This document shows positions 1 through 12,240 of a stretch of 64,000 bases of DNA, piece by piece. The notes beneath the pieces are model-generated. The model was not told the origin of the DNA. It did no database searches and saw only the letters and a list, made by a program, of their open reading frames with translations. The DNA is from Symbiodinium natans (Eukaryota; Sar; Dinophyceae; Suessiales; Symbiodiniaceae): positions 250,001 to 314,000 of the forward strand of contig CAJNDS010001968.1 of assembly GCA_905221605.1 (NCBI GenBank). The letters are read 5' to 3'. Position 1 is the first letter of the stretch. The number at the start of each line of letters is the position of its first letter. Position numbers and translations under genes: made by a program.

Positions 1-822
1 CAAAAAAGCCAAACCCCTACCCCCAAACCCCAAGCCCCAAACCCTAAACCCTATACCCTAAACCCCAAACCCTAAACCCTAAACCCCAAACCCCAGACCC
101 CAAACCCTAAACCCCAAACCCCAAACCCTAAACCCTAAACCCTAAACCCCAAACCCTAAACCCTAAACCCTAAAGCCTAAATCCTAAACGTGGGTTCAGA
201 AGACTGCAGGCATCGTGGCCTGCCACGTGAGCTCTCCCGATGGCGCCGAGCTGGGGGTGGAGAGGCTCTTGCGGGTTTGGGGTTGTAGTTTTTTTTTGGT
301 TTAGGGTTTAGGGTTTAGGGTTGGGGTTTAGGGTTTAGGGTTTAGGGTTTAGGGTTTAGGGTTTAGGGTTTAGGGTTTAGCCTTTCGGGTTTAGGGTCTA
401 TTTGCGGGTTTGGGGTTGTAGGGTTTTTTGGGTTTTAGGGATTCAGGGGTCTGGGCTTTTGGGTTGTAGGTTTTAGGGTTCAGGGGCTTTAGGGTTCAGG
501 GTGGTAAGGGGTTGTGCTTTTGTGTTTTTGGGGTTTAGGGGTTTTTGGTTCTGGGTGCTATAGGCAGGGTTTCGGGGCTTAGGGGGGTTTAGGGGGATTG
601 GGAAGGCGCAGCTTTCTTAAGGGCTCCTTCCCGAAATGCCTCGTAGTATCCCTGAAGTGTAAGGGTAGTTGCATGGGCCCTTTATGTGGTACCTTACCTC
701 CCTTACAGGGTTCCGATGTATGGGCCCTGAAAAAGCACAGGGAATGTAAGGTACCCTTAGAATCAAGTAGACAGCTGGCCAAGTTTGCCCAACCTTGACC
801 CTAAACCCTCACATGAATACAT

Positions 823-940
823 GAAGCAGGGTTTATATTGCTGTTTGTGGTGAGTGTATATAAGGTTCCTTTTTAAAATTTGTGAGTGTATATATTGGGT
901 GTCCTGTGGGGGTACAAGAAATATAAACCCTTCTTCACAT
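823..940. mobile_element. Small inverted-repeat element (GAAGCAGGGTTTATATT family)
   Basis: The left end gaagcagggtttatatt is matched in inverse by aatataaacccttcttc at the right end. ACAT flanks both sides and may be a target-site duplication. The interior is AT-rich and non-coding. The size and structure match the other foldback elements in the window. Only this copy was seen. Confidence 0.55.
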
Positions 941-1380
941 GCCCAGGGCTTGAGGGGCGTTTGATAGCAGGGTGAGATTCGGGGGTCAGGCAGGGTGTAG
1001 GGTTTAGGTTTGGCGCTTATAGGGTTCGAGACATTTTTGGGGAGGTGGTTTTGGCGTAAAGATACTTCAAGGGCTTCGGATTTATGACAGATTCTTCAAC
1101 CCTACACCCCTAAACTCTAAACCCTAAACCCTAAACCCTAAACTCGGGGTTGGGGGCTCCATTGACGCTCTGCGAAACCGAACATCCTAAACTTCGAGTC
1201 CCGCACAGACCCCTAAGCTCGCAACCTAAACCTTTACTAGGTAGGTTTAGGGTTTAGGGTTTAGGGTTTAGGGTTTAGGGTTTAGGGTTTAGGGTTTAGG
1301 GTTTAGGGTTTAGGGTTTAGGGTTTAGGGTTTAGGGTTTAGGGTTTAGGGTTTAGGGTTAGACCCCTAAACCTTTACTAG

Positions 1381-1484
1381 CTTAGTAGCTGAGTGAGCAC
1401 CCTTTACACTTTTTGGGATACTGTAGTCCCCTATAGAACTGAAAATGTACACTTTTTTGGGTGCTTCTGAACTCAGCAGCTAAG
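1381..1484. mobile_element. TIR element, CTTAGTAGCTGAG family, copy 1, with ACTAG duplication
   Basis: A 104-bp element with ends CTTAGTAGCTGAGT and ACTCAGCAGCTAAG (inverted) is flanked by ACTAG on both sides (1376-1380, 1485-1489). The same flanking sequence without the element is present at 1228-1248, so an unoccupied equivalent of the site lies about 140 bp upstream. There is no ORF. The copy at 7827-7949 acts as an intron of the nested gene, so this family is an introner: a mobile element that becomes an intron. Confidence 0.85.
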
Positions 1485-1777
1485 ACTAGGTAGGTTTGGG
1501 ACATTCTATCTTGAGCTTAAGAGGACCATAGTCAGGAATATTTGTCAGTTTAGGGTATAGGGTTTAGGGTTTAGGGTTTAGGGTTTAGGGTTTAGGGTTT
1601 AGGGTTGAAGGGCCATCCTCGTTTAAGCCCAAAGCCACAAGCCCCGAACTCGAAACCCTAAATCCAAGATTCGTAGGCCCCGGCCGCAACCCCAAGCCCA
1701 AAATCTAAACCCTACAGGTTTAGGTCAATCCCCAATCCCTAAACCCTAAACCCTAAACCCTAAACCCCACGCACAGC

Positions 1778-1851
1778 TCCGGCAGGTTCCTAACACTCTG
1801 CGGGGCGGAGCGTGGACCCAACTTTGAAACGCCGTACAGCAGCCAGGCCCC
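1778..1851 (+). CDS. Candidate exon, unidentified
   Basis: The island follows CCCTAAA repeats and an acgcacag, stays open for about 24 codons in one frame, and ends at TTTAGGG repeats. It could be an upstream EFL1 exon (domain II), but the match is too weak to claim. Openness over this length is expected often by chance. Confidence 0.25.
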
Positions 1852-2349
1852 TTTTGGGTTTAGGGTTTCGGATTTAGGGTTTAGGGTTAAGGGCTGATGG
1901 CTGATACGGTTCAGGGTTTAGGGTTTGTTAGGGTTTAGAGTTTAGGGTTATTCAGGGGCTAGGGTTTAATTCCGGTGTGGGGTTTAATTAGGGTTTAGGG
2001 TTTAGATAGGGTGTAGGGTTAATTAGTCTATGTTGTGATTTCCACTTCCAGAATCTGTTGTGTGTTGGTGTGATGTTGATGCAGAGCTTAAGCCCTTGCG
2101 CTCTGCACTGCAAAGCCCGTCTGGCCCGCATAGCAGCAACAAGAGCGCACAGGCAGCTGACAAGCAGTATGGCTATTTCCAAGATGGGGGGGGAACTCCT
2201 CCATAAACCTCAAAATGAGTGTTAATTAGGGTTTAGGTTTTAGGTTCACCCTAAAGCCTAAGCCCTAAAGCCTAAGCCCTAAACCCTAAACCCTAAACCC
2301 TAAACCCTAAACCCTAAACCCTAAACCCTAAACCCTAAACCTCCTCTGT

Positions 2350-2408
2350 TCGATGCTTCGACCTCCTGTGAAGGCTTTCGCCATCGTCAGGGTCAACCTG
2401 TGGCACGG
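2350..2408 (+). CDS. EFL1: EFL1 exon, domain III entry strand
   Basis: The frame reads PPVKAFAIVRVNLWHG, matching the family stretch in which the domain III entry reads IVRV. It lies directly after a CCCTAAA array and directly before a TTTAGGG array. The acceptor is not clear; an AG|GC at 2372-2375 is possible. Joining it to the exon at 3267 gives a continuous frame (HGQPSRVEDLKALERGL). Confidence 0.7.
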
Positions 2409-5400
2409 CGGCACTTTTAGGGTTTAGGGTTTAGGGTTTAGGGTTTAGGGTTGCGGGTTTCCTTGAGACCAAAGCAATACTAGGCTTTTTATGGTTCATG
2501 AACCCTAATAGGAAGTGTCGTAGTGCATGGTATGTAGAAGGCATAAGGGTTTATGGTTCACATACGTCAATAGGAAGTATAGTAGTGCAGGGTACATGAC
2601 CCCAATTTTAGGGTTCATGTCGTCCCGAAGGTTTAAGGTTTAGGGTTTAGGGTTGAGGGCGTTGGGGTTTGGGGTTCAAGACTTGTTGCTTTGGGGTTGG
2701 GTAATTATGCTCACAGCTCTTTGCGCAGGGTTGTGGCGAGTTGAGGTCTTTCATCGGGGGTTTCGGGTTCAGCCGACTAGAAGACCCATTCCACCATGCA
2801 GTGTTTTGCTCCGAGTATAGGGGCAGGATCAGGGTTTCGGGCTTAGGGTTTAGGGTTCGTGGATGAGGGTCAAAGAGGCGTGCAAATCCCTTCCTGGCTG
2901 GAAGTACACTGAAAAGGTATTTCCCTGATATGTGGCCAGCTAACCCTAATGCATGTATCCTCGAAACACAAGTAGTGCACGCAACGGTCAACAGACATCT
3001 GAAAGAATCGGAGCGGGCGCCAACTCGCGCTAACCGCACTCAGCGCACATGGCCTTGCACAGAATTTAACCCGAAACCCTAAACCTCTAAACCCCTAAAC
3101 CCCTAAACTCCTAAACTCCTAAACCCCTAAACCCCTGAACCCCTAAACCCCTATACCCCTATATCCCTAAGCCCTAAACCCTAAACCCTAAACCATCAAC
3201 CGTAAACCCTCAACCCTACCCCTCCCCCCCCAAGCCCTCTACTCCTGTCCAGCTTCAAGAACGCAGGCAGCCGAGCCGCGTGGAGGATCTCAAAGCCTTG
3301 GAGCGGGGTCTTCGCAGATCGGCTTCATGCAGGGTTTAGGGTTTAGGGTTTAGGGTTTAGGGTTTAAGGCAACCCTGAAATCTATATACCCTAAAGCCCA
3401 AACCCTGTGCGGAGCGACAGCCCACTGCACCTAAAAACGCGAAACCCGAAACCCATGAACCCAGAAGCCCTAAACCCTGAACCCTAAACCCTGAACCTTA
3501 AGCCCTAAGCCATAAACCCTAAACCCTGAACCCCCAAAAAGAGTCGACACGAGGCTCAAAACACCTAACCCTGAAACCCTCAACATCCCCAAGCCCCGCA
3601 AAAAAAACCCAAATCTCCAAATTTGTTGGGCTTGAGGGTTTAGGCTTAGGTGTTAGGGCTTAGGGCTTAGGGCTAGGGTTTTGGGGTTTGGGGTTTTGAG
3701 TTGAAGATAAGAGTTTCGGGTTTGGGGTTCCCTAAACCCTAAGCCCTAAGCCCCAAGCCCTAAGCCCTAAGCCCTAAGCCCTAAGCCCTAACACCTAAGC
3801 CTAAACCCTAAACCCGAAACCCTAAACCCTAAACCCTAAACCCTAAACCTTGTGGGTTTGGGGCTTTCCTTCACAGAAGCAGCTAATCGGCAACACGCGG
3901 GTTTCCCCTTCGGCGTGCTTCTCGAAGGCGGCAGGGTTTAGGGTTTAGGATTTAGGGATTTAGGGTTTTAGGGTTTTAGGGTTTTAGGGTTTTAGGGTTT
4001 AGGGTTTAGGGTTCAGGGTTTAAGAACTGTCGCATGAAACCAGGCCTTCTGCATCGTGCAGATCCATCCGTCAGCATTGAGGCCTGAGCCCAATTTTGCT
4101 TTAGGGTTTTAGAGTATATTGTTTAGGGCTTAGGGTTTAGGGTTTAGGGTTTAGGCTGCACGGTTATAGGGTTTAAGGTGTATGGGTTTGGGGTTAGGGT
4201 GTACGTGTTTAGGAAATGGGTTTAGGGAGTATGGGTGCATTAGTTTCGGCGTTTAGGGGTTTAGTGTTTAGGGATGTACGGGTTTAGGGTTTCGTGTTCA
4301 GGGTGTAGGGGCCTTACGATTTACGGTGTAGGGGTTTAGGCGTTTAGGGGTTTAGGGGTCTAGGACACAAGTAGTACCGTACCCCCCTCTTCCCTTTTCA
4401 GTGTTTAGGATCCCAAGTCGTGCTCACTTTTGAGGGTAGTAGGTACCTAAGGAACCTTAGGGAAGCTTAGGGAGCCTTAAGAAGTAGTGGGGAGTAGAAG
4501 GGAACCTCCCTTCAGAACCCTCTAAAGGAAGGGGCATGGAGGGTAGGTACCTGAAAAACCTTAGGGCAGCTTAGGGTTTAGGGTTTAGGGTTCAGGGTTT
4601 AGGGTTTAGGGTTTAGGGTTTAAGGTTTAGGGTTTAGGGTTTAGGGTTTGAACCCTATAATATTTGCAGAAGATGGGTCCCCGCGCAACACCCAAATCCA
4701 TGAGTGGCTGGCCGGTGATGCCGTTCACGTGGGCCTCGAGGGGTTAGATCGACAATGCGCCGGCAACCATTGCCATCAGTAGAATAAAGGGCAACACATC
4801 TTGAAATCCTGAACCCTAAACCCTAGCCCTAAACCCTAAACCCTGAGCCCTAAACCCTAAACCCTAAGCCCTAAACCCTAAACCCTAAGCCCTAAGCCCA
4901 CCCGGAGGTCAGACCCACGACGGCCATGTGGCGTCGCCCCAAGCTGGGGACACCCCCCTCTTCTCGCGGTTTAGGGTTTAGGGTCTAGGGTTTAGGGTTT
5001 AGAGCTAGGGTTTAGGGTTTAGGGTTGCGGGTTTTGGGTTTAGGGCTTGGTGTCGAGGATGCGATCGCCATGCTCCACCCCCCCTCGCCTTGATATCGGC
5101 AGGCTCCCACTTCTATCACCTGAACAAGGCAAGCTAGGATTTGCGCAGGCAAGACTAAGCAACAACAAAGGTAGTGACAATCCTCATGTTGCGGTAGGGC
5201 TCTTTGAGCACAGGCAGAGAGAGTGGAGAGAGCAGCGTGCGTTCTCTGAATTCAGAGACATGTGGTGGAAATGGGCGGTCCTCGGCGTTCTAGCATTTTC
5301 TCTTGGGCACGAGGTGTGCTTCCTCGTCGGCTTCACGGGCTTCACCTCTCAGAAAGCGCCCGCTGTTTCCGCTGTTTCCGAACCTGCACATGATGCGCCA

Positions 5401-8400
5401 GATGCGCATGAGCCACCAGAAAGCGACAGCGAAAAAAGGTGGAGGCACCTGGATTTGGTCGTGGCGCACTGCGACCAGAGCTTGCTGTGGATGGACTCTT
5501 TTGTAACGAGGCCCGCCTCCGACGTCTTCATCTTCAACAGGTGCGGCGGCCGCGAGGAACATGTGCAGAAGGTCCCGACCCAAATGGCTCTGCGAAGCCC
5601 TAGCTACCACCACACTTTTGCACACTGGCTTGCGGCCTTAAAGCGTCTGCCGCCCGGTCGACAGCCACAGGACCTAGTCCTGTTCATCTCAGACAACTCA
5701 CCTGCGCTGGATCGAATGACGCTCGACGAGATGATCGAAGTTGCGGCAGGCGGTCCTCAGTTTGCTTGTGGGCACAGGAGGGCACTGGCCCGGCAACCTT
5801 TCGTGCACTACGTGAAGAAGATGCTTCAGACATTTAATGGGACGAACCAGTCCGAGCGGTCCAGCTCGGAGTCTCCGACGATGGGGGCCTGGATGCGGTT
5901 GATGGGCATCGACACCTTATTGCGTGATCAGACGGTCCTGAGGGTCTGCTTCGGAGGCATCTTTCTGACAACCTACGGGCAGGTCCTCCGCCTGCCTGCA
6001 GGCCTTCGGGACCGGCTTGAAAGTTGCCTTTCTGCTGACAGCGGCAATCGCGGCCATGAGAACGATTTCATGGAGAGATCCTGGGCGGCTCTGCTCTCGG
6101 CACCCATGACTCCGCAGCAGGAGTTGCAGGCGTTACATGGTGTACAACGGGTCGTGAACAGCTCTTGGTACATCGGCAAGATCTGCAACCCTGATAGCTG
6201 CCCACCAAGCCTGCCAAGGATCCGTCCGACGTTGCCACAGTGCTGGGCCCCAGTTGCGGAGCTGCAGAAGGCCCTGGCGGTGCCTTCGGAGCTGAAACAA
6301 GTCTGGGCACAGCGGCTGCGGAGGGCAAGGGAGGCGGTCCGAAGAACTCCCCGAAAAACGCGGACGCTGGTGATCTACTCGGGGCCCTTCTTGGCTGACT
6401 TCAAGCTGCCGAAAATGGCGCAGTACATGCAGAACTTCCGCTACTTCCTCAAGTACGGCACTTGTGCCTTCGACGACGATGTGACGACGTTGCTGGTCGT
6501 TGGCCCCTCCATCAACATCTCAGAGCTAGAGCAGCTGCATCCAAGCCATGGTAGGAACGTGACGTGGCTACGCCGTGGCCCGAACTGCTATGACTTCGAG
6601 GCTTACCGAGTAGGCCTCAAGCACATTGGCCGAAAAAACCTCAAGCAGTTTGACCACTTCGTGCTGCTGAACCTCAGCAGTAGAGTAGATAACCTTTAAC
6701 CTTTTGGGTTATTATCATTCCTATAGAATCCCCAAGGTTAACCTTTTAGTTTTTTAGGCTACTGTCCTAGGTAGGATAAGGGGGCCCCAAAAGGGAACCC
6801 CTTCTTAACCCTCTTCTGGCTCTCTTAAACAGGGACCTTATTCAGAGGGTCTATATCCCCAAGGGTCCCCCTAATCCTATCCCCTATACTGGACAACTAA
6901 GGAACTGCGGTCTTTCAGGCCCTTTCTTACCCTTCGAAGCCATGGCGTCCAGGATTCACTGGTCACGATTCTTCACCTCTCGACTCAAGGTGGGACTTTA
7001 CTAGCACTTTAGGTTTTAGGGTAGTTTAGGGTTTAGGGTTTAGGGTTTAGGGTTTAGGGTCTATAGGGATACTTTGCAATTTCCCTTCTTTCCTTAGAAG
7101 GGAACCTGTTCATTAATTTTCAGAGGGTTTAAAGCACAACCAAGTTTATCAGCTTTGGGGTTCCTCTAATTTCTATAGTAAGGGAGCTAAAAGTTAAGCT
7201 TTTATTGGGAGGTTAAAGAGCAACCAAGGACTCTCTGAGAAAGTGAAGCTCGTAGGCCTCACGATGTCCAAGCAGGCTGCGGTTTAGGGTTACTAGGGTT
7301 TAGGGTTTAGGGTTTAGGGTTTAGGGTTTAGGGCTACGATGGCCAGTCAGGCTGCCACGAACGCCAAGAGACTTGAGCAGCACAATCACGTGCAGTCTAT
7401 GCTCTGGGCCACGGACTTGCGGGGCTTACAGGCTTGGCAGCCCAGTGGTCCCTAAACCCTAAACCCTAAACCCTAAACCCTAAACCCTAAGCCCTAAGCC
7501 CTAAGCCCTAAACCCTAAACCCTAAACCCTAAACCCTAAACCCTAAACCCTAAACCCTAAACCCTAACCCTAAACCCTAAACCCTAAACCCTAATCCCTT
7601 TTATGGTTACTGGGCTACTAAGCAGGTCATCCTGAGGCACCTGGAGAAAGACTTGAACATCGACTTCTTCTCCCGAAACGACCTTGATGACATCAATGCA
7701 CCTTTTGTATGGCCCGCAACGATCGTCAAGTGCCGCGCTGCCGATCGGAAGTCACAACAGTTTGTTGCATGGGACCTGGAGGACTTTGTGAACAATGCAG
7801 AGGTGAACACCTCGCAAAAAATGTTCGATACTTAGTAGCTGAGTGAGCACACTTTACACTTTTTGGGATACAATAATCCCCTATAGAACTGAAAGTGTAA
7901 ACCCTAAACCCTAAACCCTAAACCCTAAACCCTAAACTCAGCAACTAAGGATACAGGTTATTCGATCACGGCCATCAGCTCGGCAGATCAGCACTTAGAG
8001 ATTGCCAGTCCCACCTCATCCGAACTGCAGCATGGAGACTTGGGGCTTCTAGGGGTTTAGGGTTTAGGGTTTAGGGTTTAGGGTTTAGGGTTTAGGGTTT
8101 AGGGTTTAGGGTAGCCCAGTTCCTTTACCCTGTTTTTTTGTTCTGGGTTCCCCTCATAAAGTAACCAACCAAGAAAACAGGGGTGCCCTTATTGAAATAT
8201 AGTTGCTGGGCTACCAAGGAGACCCCTGGTATCCCAACACCTACCTCAACCAGACGACGATAGGGCCGCTGGATACCATCTTCCTGAAGCTCTCGCGGCC
8301 AGGGTTCAAGACTGAGCTGGTGCGCAAGTTGCTTGTATCCGCATCGCTCTATCCCAGATCCAAGAGAAACTCAACCAACTTGACGCAAAAGCAAGAGGAA

Positions 8401-11400
8401 GAGAGAGAGCTTCTAAACCCTGAACTTAATCCCTTAAACCCCTACACCCTAAACCCTAAAGGCCTTTAGAGTTCACCGCAGCCCTACATCCATACTGGTA
8501 GCTCTAAAGGAACACCCTGAGCCTGAGAAGATCTAAACTCCTTAGCCTTGCTGTGCAAACAGTACTTTGTAGAAGGCTTTCGCGTCTGGGTTGCAGGGTT
8601 TAGGGTTTCGGGTTTCTTGGGGTCAGGGGTTTCGGGGCTTGCTGTTTAGGCCTGAGAGTCGCGGGAGTGCAGGGGGTCCCAAGCCAGCATTGCTTGCCCT
8701 AAACCCTAAACCCTAAACCCTAAACCCTAAACCCTTGCAGGATGTTTGGGGCTTAGGCTGTGGATTTGAGGATGCTGCAGCTAGTAGAAGGATTTTTTCA
8801 TAGCAAAATTCCCCATTGTCCCCTCTGTAAGTATACTATAGTTTCCCCCCCCTAAACCCTAAACCCTAAACCCTAAACCCGAAACCCGAAACCCTAAACC
8901 CTATTCCAATTATTCAGGCCCCTCTGTTAAGTTCTAACATGCCAAAGCCAATGGAGGCGATGGTGACTGGTGAGAACGTCCTGGGCTGCTGCGGAGACGA
9001 GCATCTGAAGCGTTGTACCCACGACCTGCAGGCGGTGGTGGGTTTAGGGTTTAGGGTTTAGGGTTTAGGGTTTAGGGTTTAGGGTTTAGGGTTTAGGGTT
9101 TAGGGTTTAGGGTTTAGGGTTTAGGGTTAGGGTGGCGCTTGTAGGAGATGCAGGCTTGGGTCATAGGCACTTGTCCTGGCGATCGTTGGGTGCTGTGTAG
9201 GGTATGTGGGCCCTAAACCCTAAACCCTAAACCCTAAACCCTAAACCCTAAACCCTAAACCCTAAACCCTAAACCCTAAACCCTAAACCCTATAAACCCT
9301 AAACCCTAAACCCTAAACCCTAAGCAGCACTTCCCTTGCCGCGCAGAAGCTCTATGCGCGGGATGTCGAGTTTTCGGTCTCCACGCCGCTGGTGGCTGTG
9401 CGAGAGTCCATAGCGAAGTCTGCACCTTGGCAAGAACGACGCTTGTGTCTAGGACCGGGAGTAGGCCCCTTGTTTCCTTTGTTTAGGGTTGGGGGTTACC
9501 CCCATAATCCTCCTTAAAACCAAAAAGGGCACCCTTTTTATTCCTAGGTTACTCCCAAGTCTAGGTGTGCTCATAGCTTTATTGGCTAGTTACAGGGTTT
9601 AGGGTTTAGGGTTTAGGGTTTAGGGTTTAGGGTTTATTTGCTTAACCTCCCACCCTTGATTGAAGTTCTCGGAGCTGCGCTGCCTGTACACGTCACAGAA
9701 CACACTTCGCAGCTTAGGGTACTTTGGGGGTAGTCAAGTCCTAAACCCTAAACCCTAAACCGTAAACCCTATAACCCTATGACCCTATGACCCTATGACC
9801 CTATAAACCCTAAACCCTAAACGACGCATGCAAGCCGCCAGCTGTGCAGTAGGTTGAGGGCTTTAGGTTTTGGGTGTAGGATCTATAATATATAGGGTTT
9901 GGGGTTTAGGGTTTCGGGTTTGGGGTCTAGGGTTTAGGGTTTATTTAGGAGGTATCGCTTGAAGCCCACAGCATGTGCGGAGTTTCAGGTGTTTGGGGAC
10001 TTTTGCCCAACACTTCGCCAAAACCCCGCATTTACCCAAGCCTCTGCACCATAAACCCCGAACATCCTGAAAGGCCCTGGACCCTAAACCCTACATTTGG
10101 CCCTGCACCCTTAGGCCGTACACCCCGAAAATCCTGGGCCGAAAGCCCTGAACCCTAAACCTCAAACCCTAAACCCTAAATCCTAAACCCTAAATCCTAA
10201 ACCCTAAATCCTAAACCCTAAACCCTAAACCCCAGACCCCACAAGGTCTCCGTGGAGCGCTTAGATCCCAAGGGCTCCACCCTTTGGCTCCCAATTTGGA
10301 TGTCCCACCTCACCGCGCCATGGGCCGAATCAGGTTTAGGGTTTAGGGTTTGGGGTTTGGGGTTTAGGGTTTAGGGTTCAGGGTTCAGGGTTTAGGGTTC
10401 AGATAGTGTTTCTTGTACTGGGGTTTAGGGCTCAAAGCTTGGGGTCTCGTGTTTCGTGTTTCAAGTCCAGGCTAGTGCCTCAGAGGGATGAAGTTGAAGT
10501 GTTGGTGGCTCGGGGCTTGGGGCTGAAATTTAGGGTTTAGGGTTTAGGGTTTAGGGTTTAGGGTTTAGGGTTTAGGGTTTAGGGGTGAAGGGCTTCGGTG
10601 GGCAAGCCTTGCCGTGGCTGTTGCCTAAAAGGCTTGAACAAGTGTGGTGCCAGGCACCAGCTAGAGACGAAGGTTCTAGGTGTTCAGAGGGTTTAGGGTT
10701 TAGGGTTTAGGGTTTAGGGTTTAGGGTTTAGGGTTTAGGGTTTAGGGTAGTCTCATTGGGGTCCATTCCGAGGTTTCATGGGCTTCGGGGCTTGGGGATT
10801 TTGAGCTTCAGGGCAGCGGAGTTTTACGCTTTAGGCCCAGGTGTGTCGGGGCAAAAATCTTCGCCTCCTCATCATGATTTGTTTCATGGGCAATATAGGG
10901 GTCGGAATAATTACTTCTTAACAGTATTCCCTTGTAGCCCCTTTGTAATTTTACCATAATTACTCCCCCCCCCAACAAAAAACAAAACAAGAAAAAGAGC
11001 AAACACCTACTTTAACTATGAAGGCCCCTATATCAGTGGGCCCCTATATGGGCGGTTGTCAAAATGATGATCCTTTTTAGAGTACCCGAAATATTCGGTG
11101 CCGTATTATAATAGGGATCCAAAACGGGACCATGATTTTGACAACCACCCATATCAGTGTGCTGCAGAGATCAGCTTGTGGGGTGTAAGGGCTGAGAGCC
11201 AGCCCCGTTCCTGCTTAGCACAAAAGAAAAAGAAGTCGGCCTTGGTTTGAGCTAAACCCTAAACCCTAAACCCTAAACCCTAAACCCTAAACCCTAAACC
11301 CCAAACCCTAAACCCTAAACACCGAGGACACCTCAACAGAGGCCGGAAGCCAGATTTCAGGGCTCCTGGGACGGAGATTCAGAAGGGCTGTTGGGTTTAG

Positions 11401-11736
11401 TTCAGGTTTAGGGTTTTAGGGGTTTAGGGCTTCGGGTTTAATTAGGGTTTAGGGCTTTCGGGCTTTCGGGTTTTAGGGTTTTAGGGTTTTAGGGTTTAGG
11501 GTTTAGGGTTTGGGGTTTAGGCTTTAGGGTTCAGGGCTTAGGATTTATAATCTATAACCCTAAACCCTAGGCATAGGGTTCTGGGATGTCAGCATTCTGG
11601 GTGGGTTTTTGAGGACTTACGCACCGCAAGCCAAGGTTTTTAAGTGGATTGCGATAAAAGCCCTTCTGGGGTTTTGTTTGAGGCAGCCTTGTGCAAAAAA
11701 GAAGGGCTTGGGGGGCTCTGAAGATTTAGGGTTTAG

Positions 11737-11768
<32 letters not shown>

Positions 11769-12208
11769 TTCTGGAGGTGCCTTCTCGTCATGAGCTCTGC
11801 ACTGCTTTGGGACTTTTCGAGATATCAGGGTTCAGAGCTTCTAGACAAATATCCCCAAACCCACATCTATAGGGTTTAGGGTATGGGGTCCCTAAACCCG
11901 AAACCCCAAACCCTGAACACTGCCTTTAGGCCTGCGGCAAAAATAGCGACACGGATATGCACACATAGGACGTAGGCCTTGGAGCTCGCAAGAAGATAGG
12001 AGGGACATGTATATATATATATATATATGTGCATATATATATAGCTTATGCATACATATATACACATACATGTGTGTATATATGGTTATATATATAGAGA
12101 GAGAGAGAGTGAGAGAGAGAGAGAGAGCGAGAGAGCCAAGGGCCCCTAAGCTCCCTCTGATTCAGTCCCCTTTGAGGAACCCCTTTCCAGGCTCACGCAG
12201 ACGTCTAC

Positions 12209-12240
<32 letters not shown>

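Larger units (their letters stand above)
1..2340. repeat. Interspersed telomere-type arrays with short unique islands
   Basis: Perfect and degenerate CCCTAAA arrays (about 25-185, 1115-1142, 1735-1768, 2275-2340) alternate with TTTAGGG arrays (300-380, 1243-1357, 1555-1605). Unique islands of 60-200 bp lie between them. The island at 211-273 follows a ctgcag and reads 20 open codons, so it could be an exon. The island at 2057-2200 is open for about 45 codons after a ccag. Neither resembles a protein I know. The arrays are internal and flip orientation, so this is not a chromosome end. Confidence 0.85.

Noticed and set aside
1-200. Chromosome end (telomere) at the window start
   Set aside because: Arrays are short, degenerate, flip orientation and recur throughout the window; coding sequence and unique islands lie on both sides.
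2647-3039. 130-codon minus-strand ORF
   Set aside because: Starts and ends in telomere-derived peptide (LNPKP repeats); no splice context, and the + strand here is an EFL1 intron.
5290-5625. Minus-strand and second-frame ORFs inside 5059-6685
   Set aside because: Shadows of the long + exon, which has a clear signal-anchor and family motifs.
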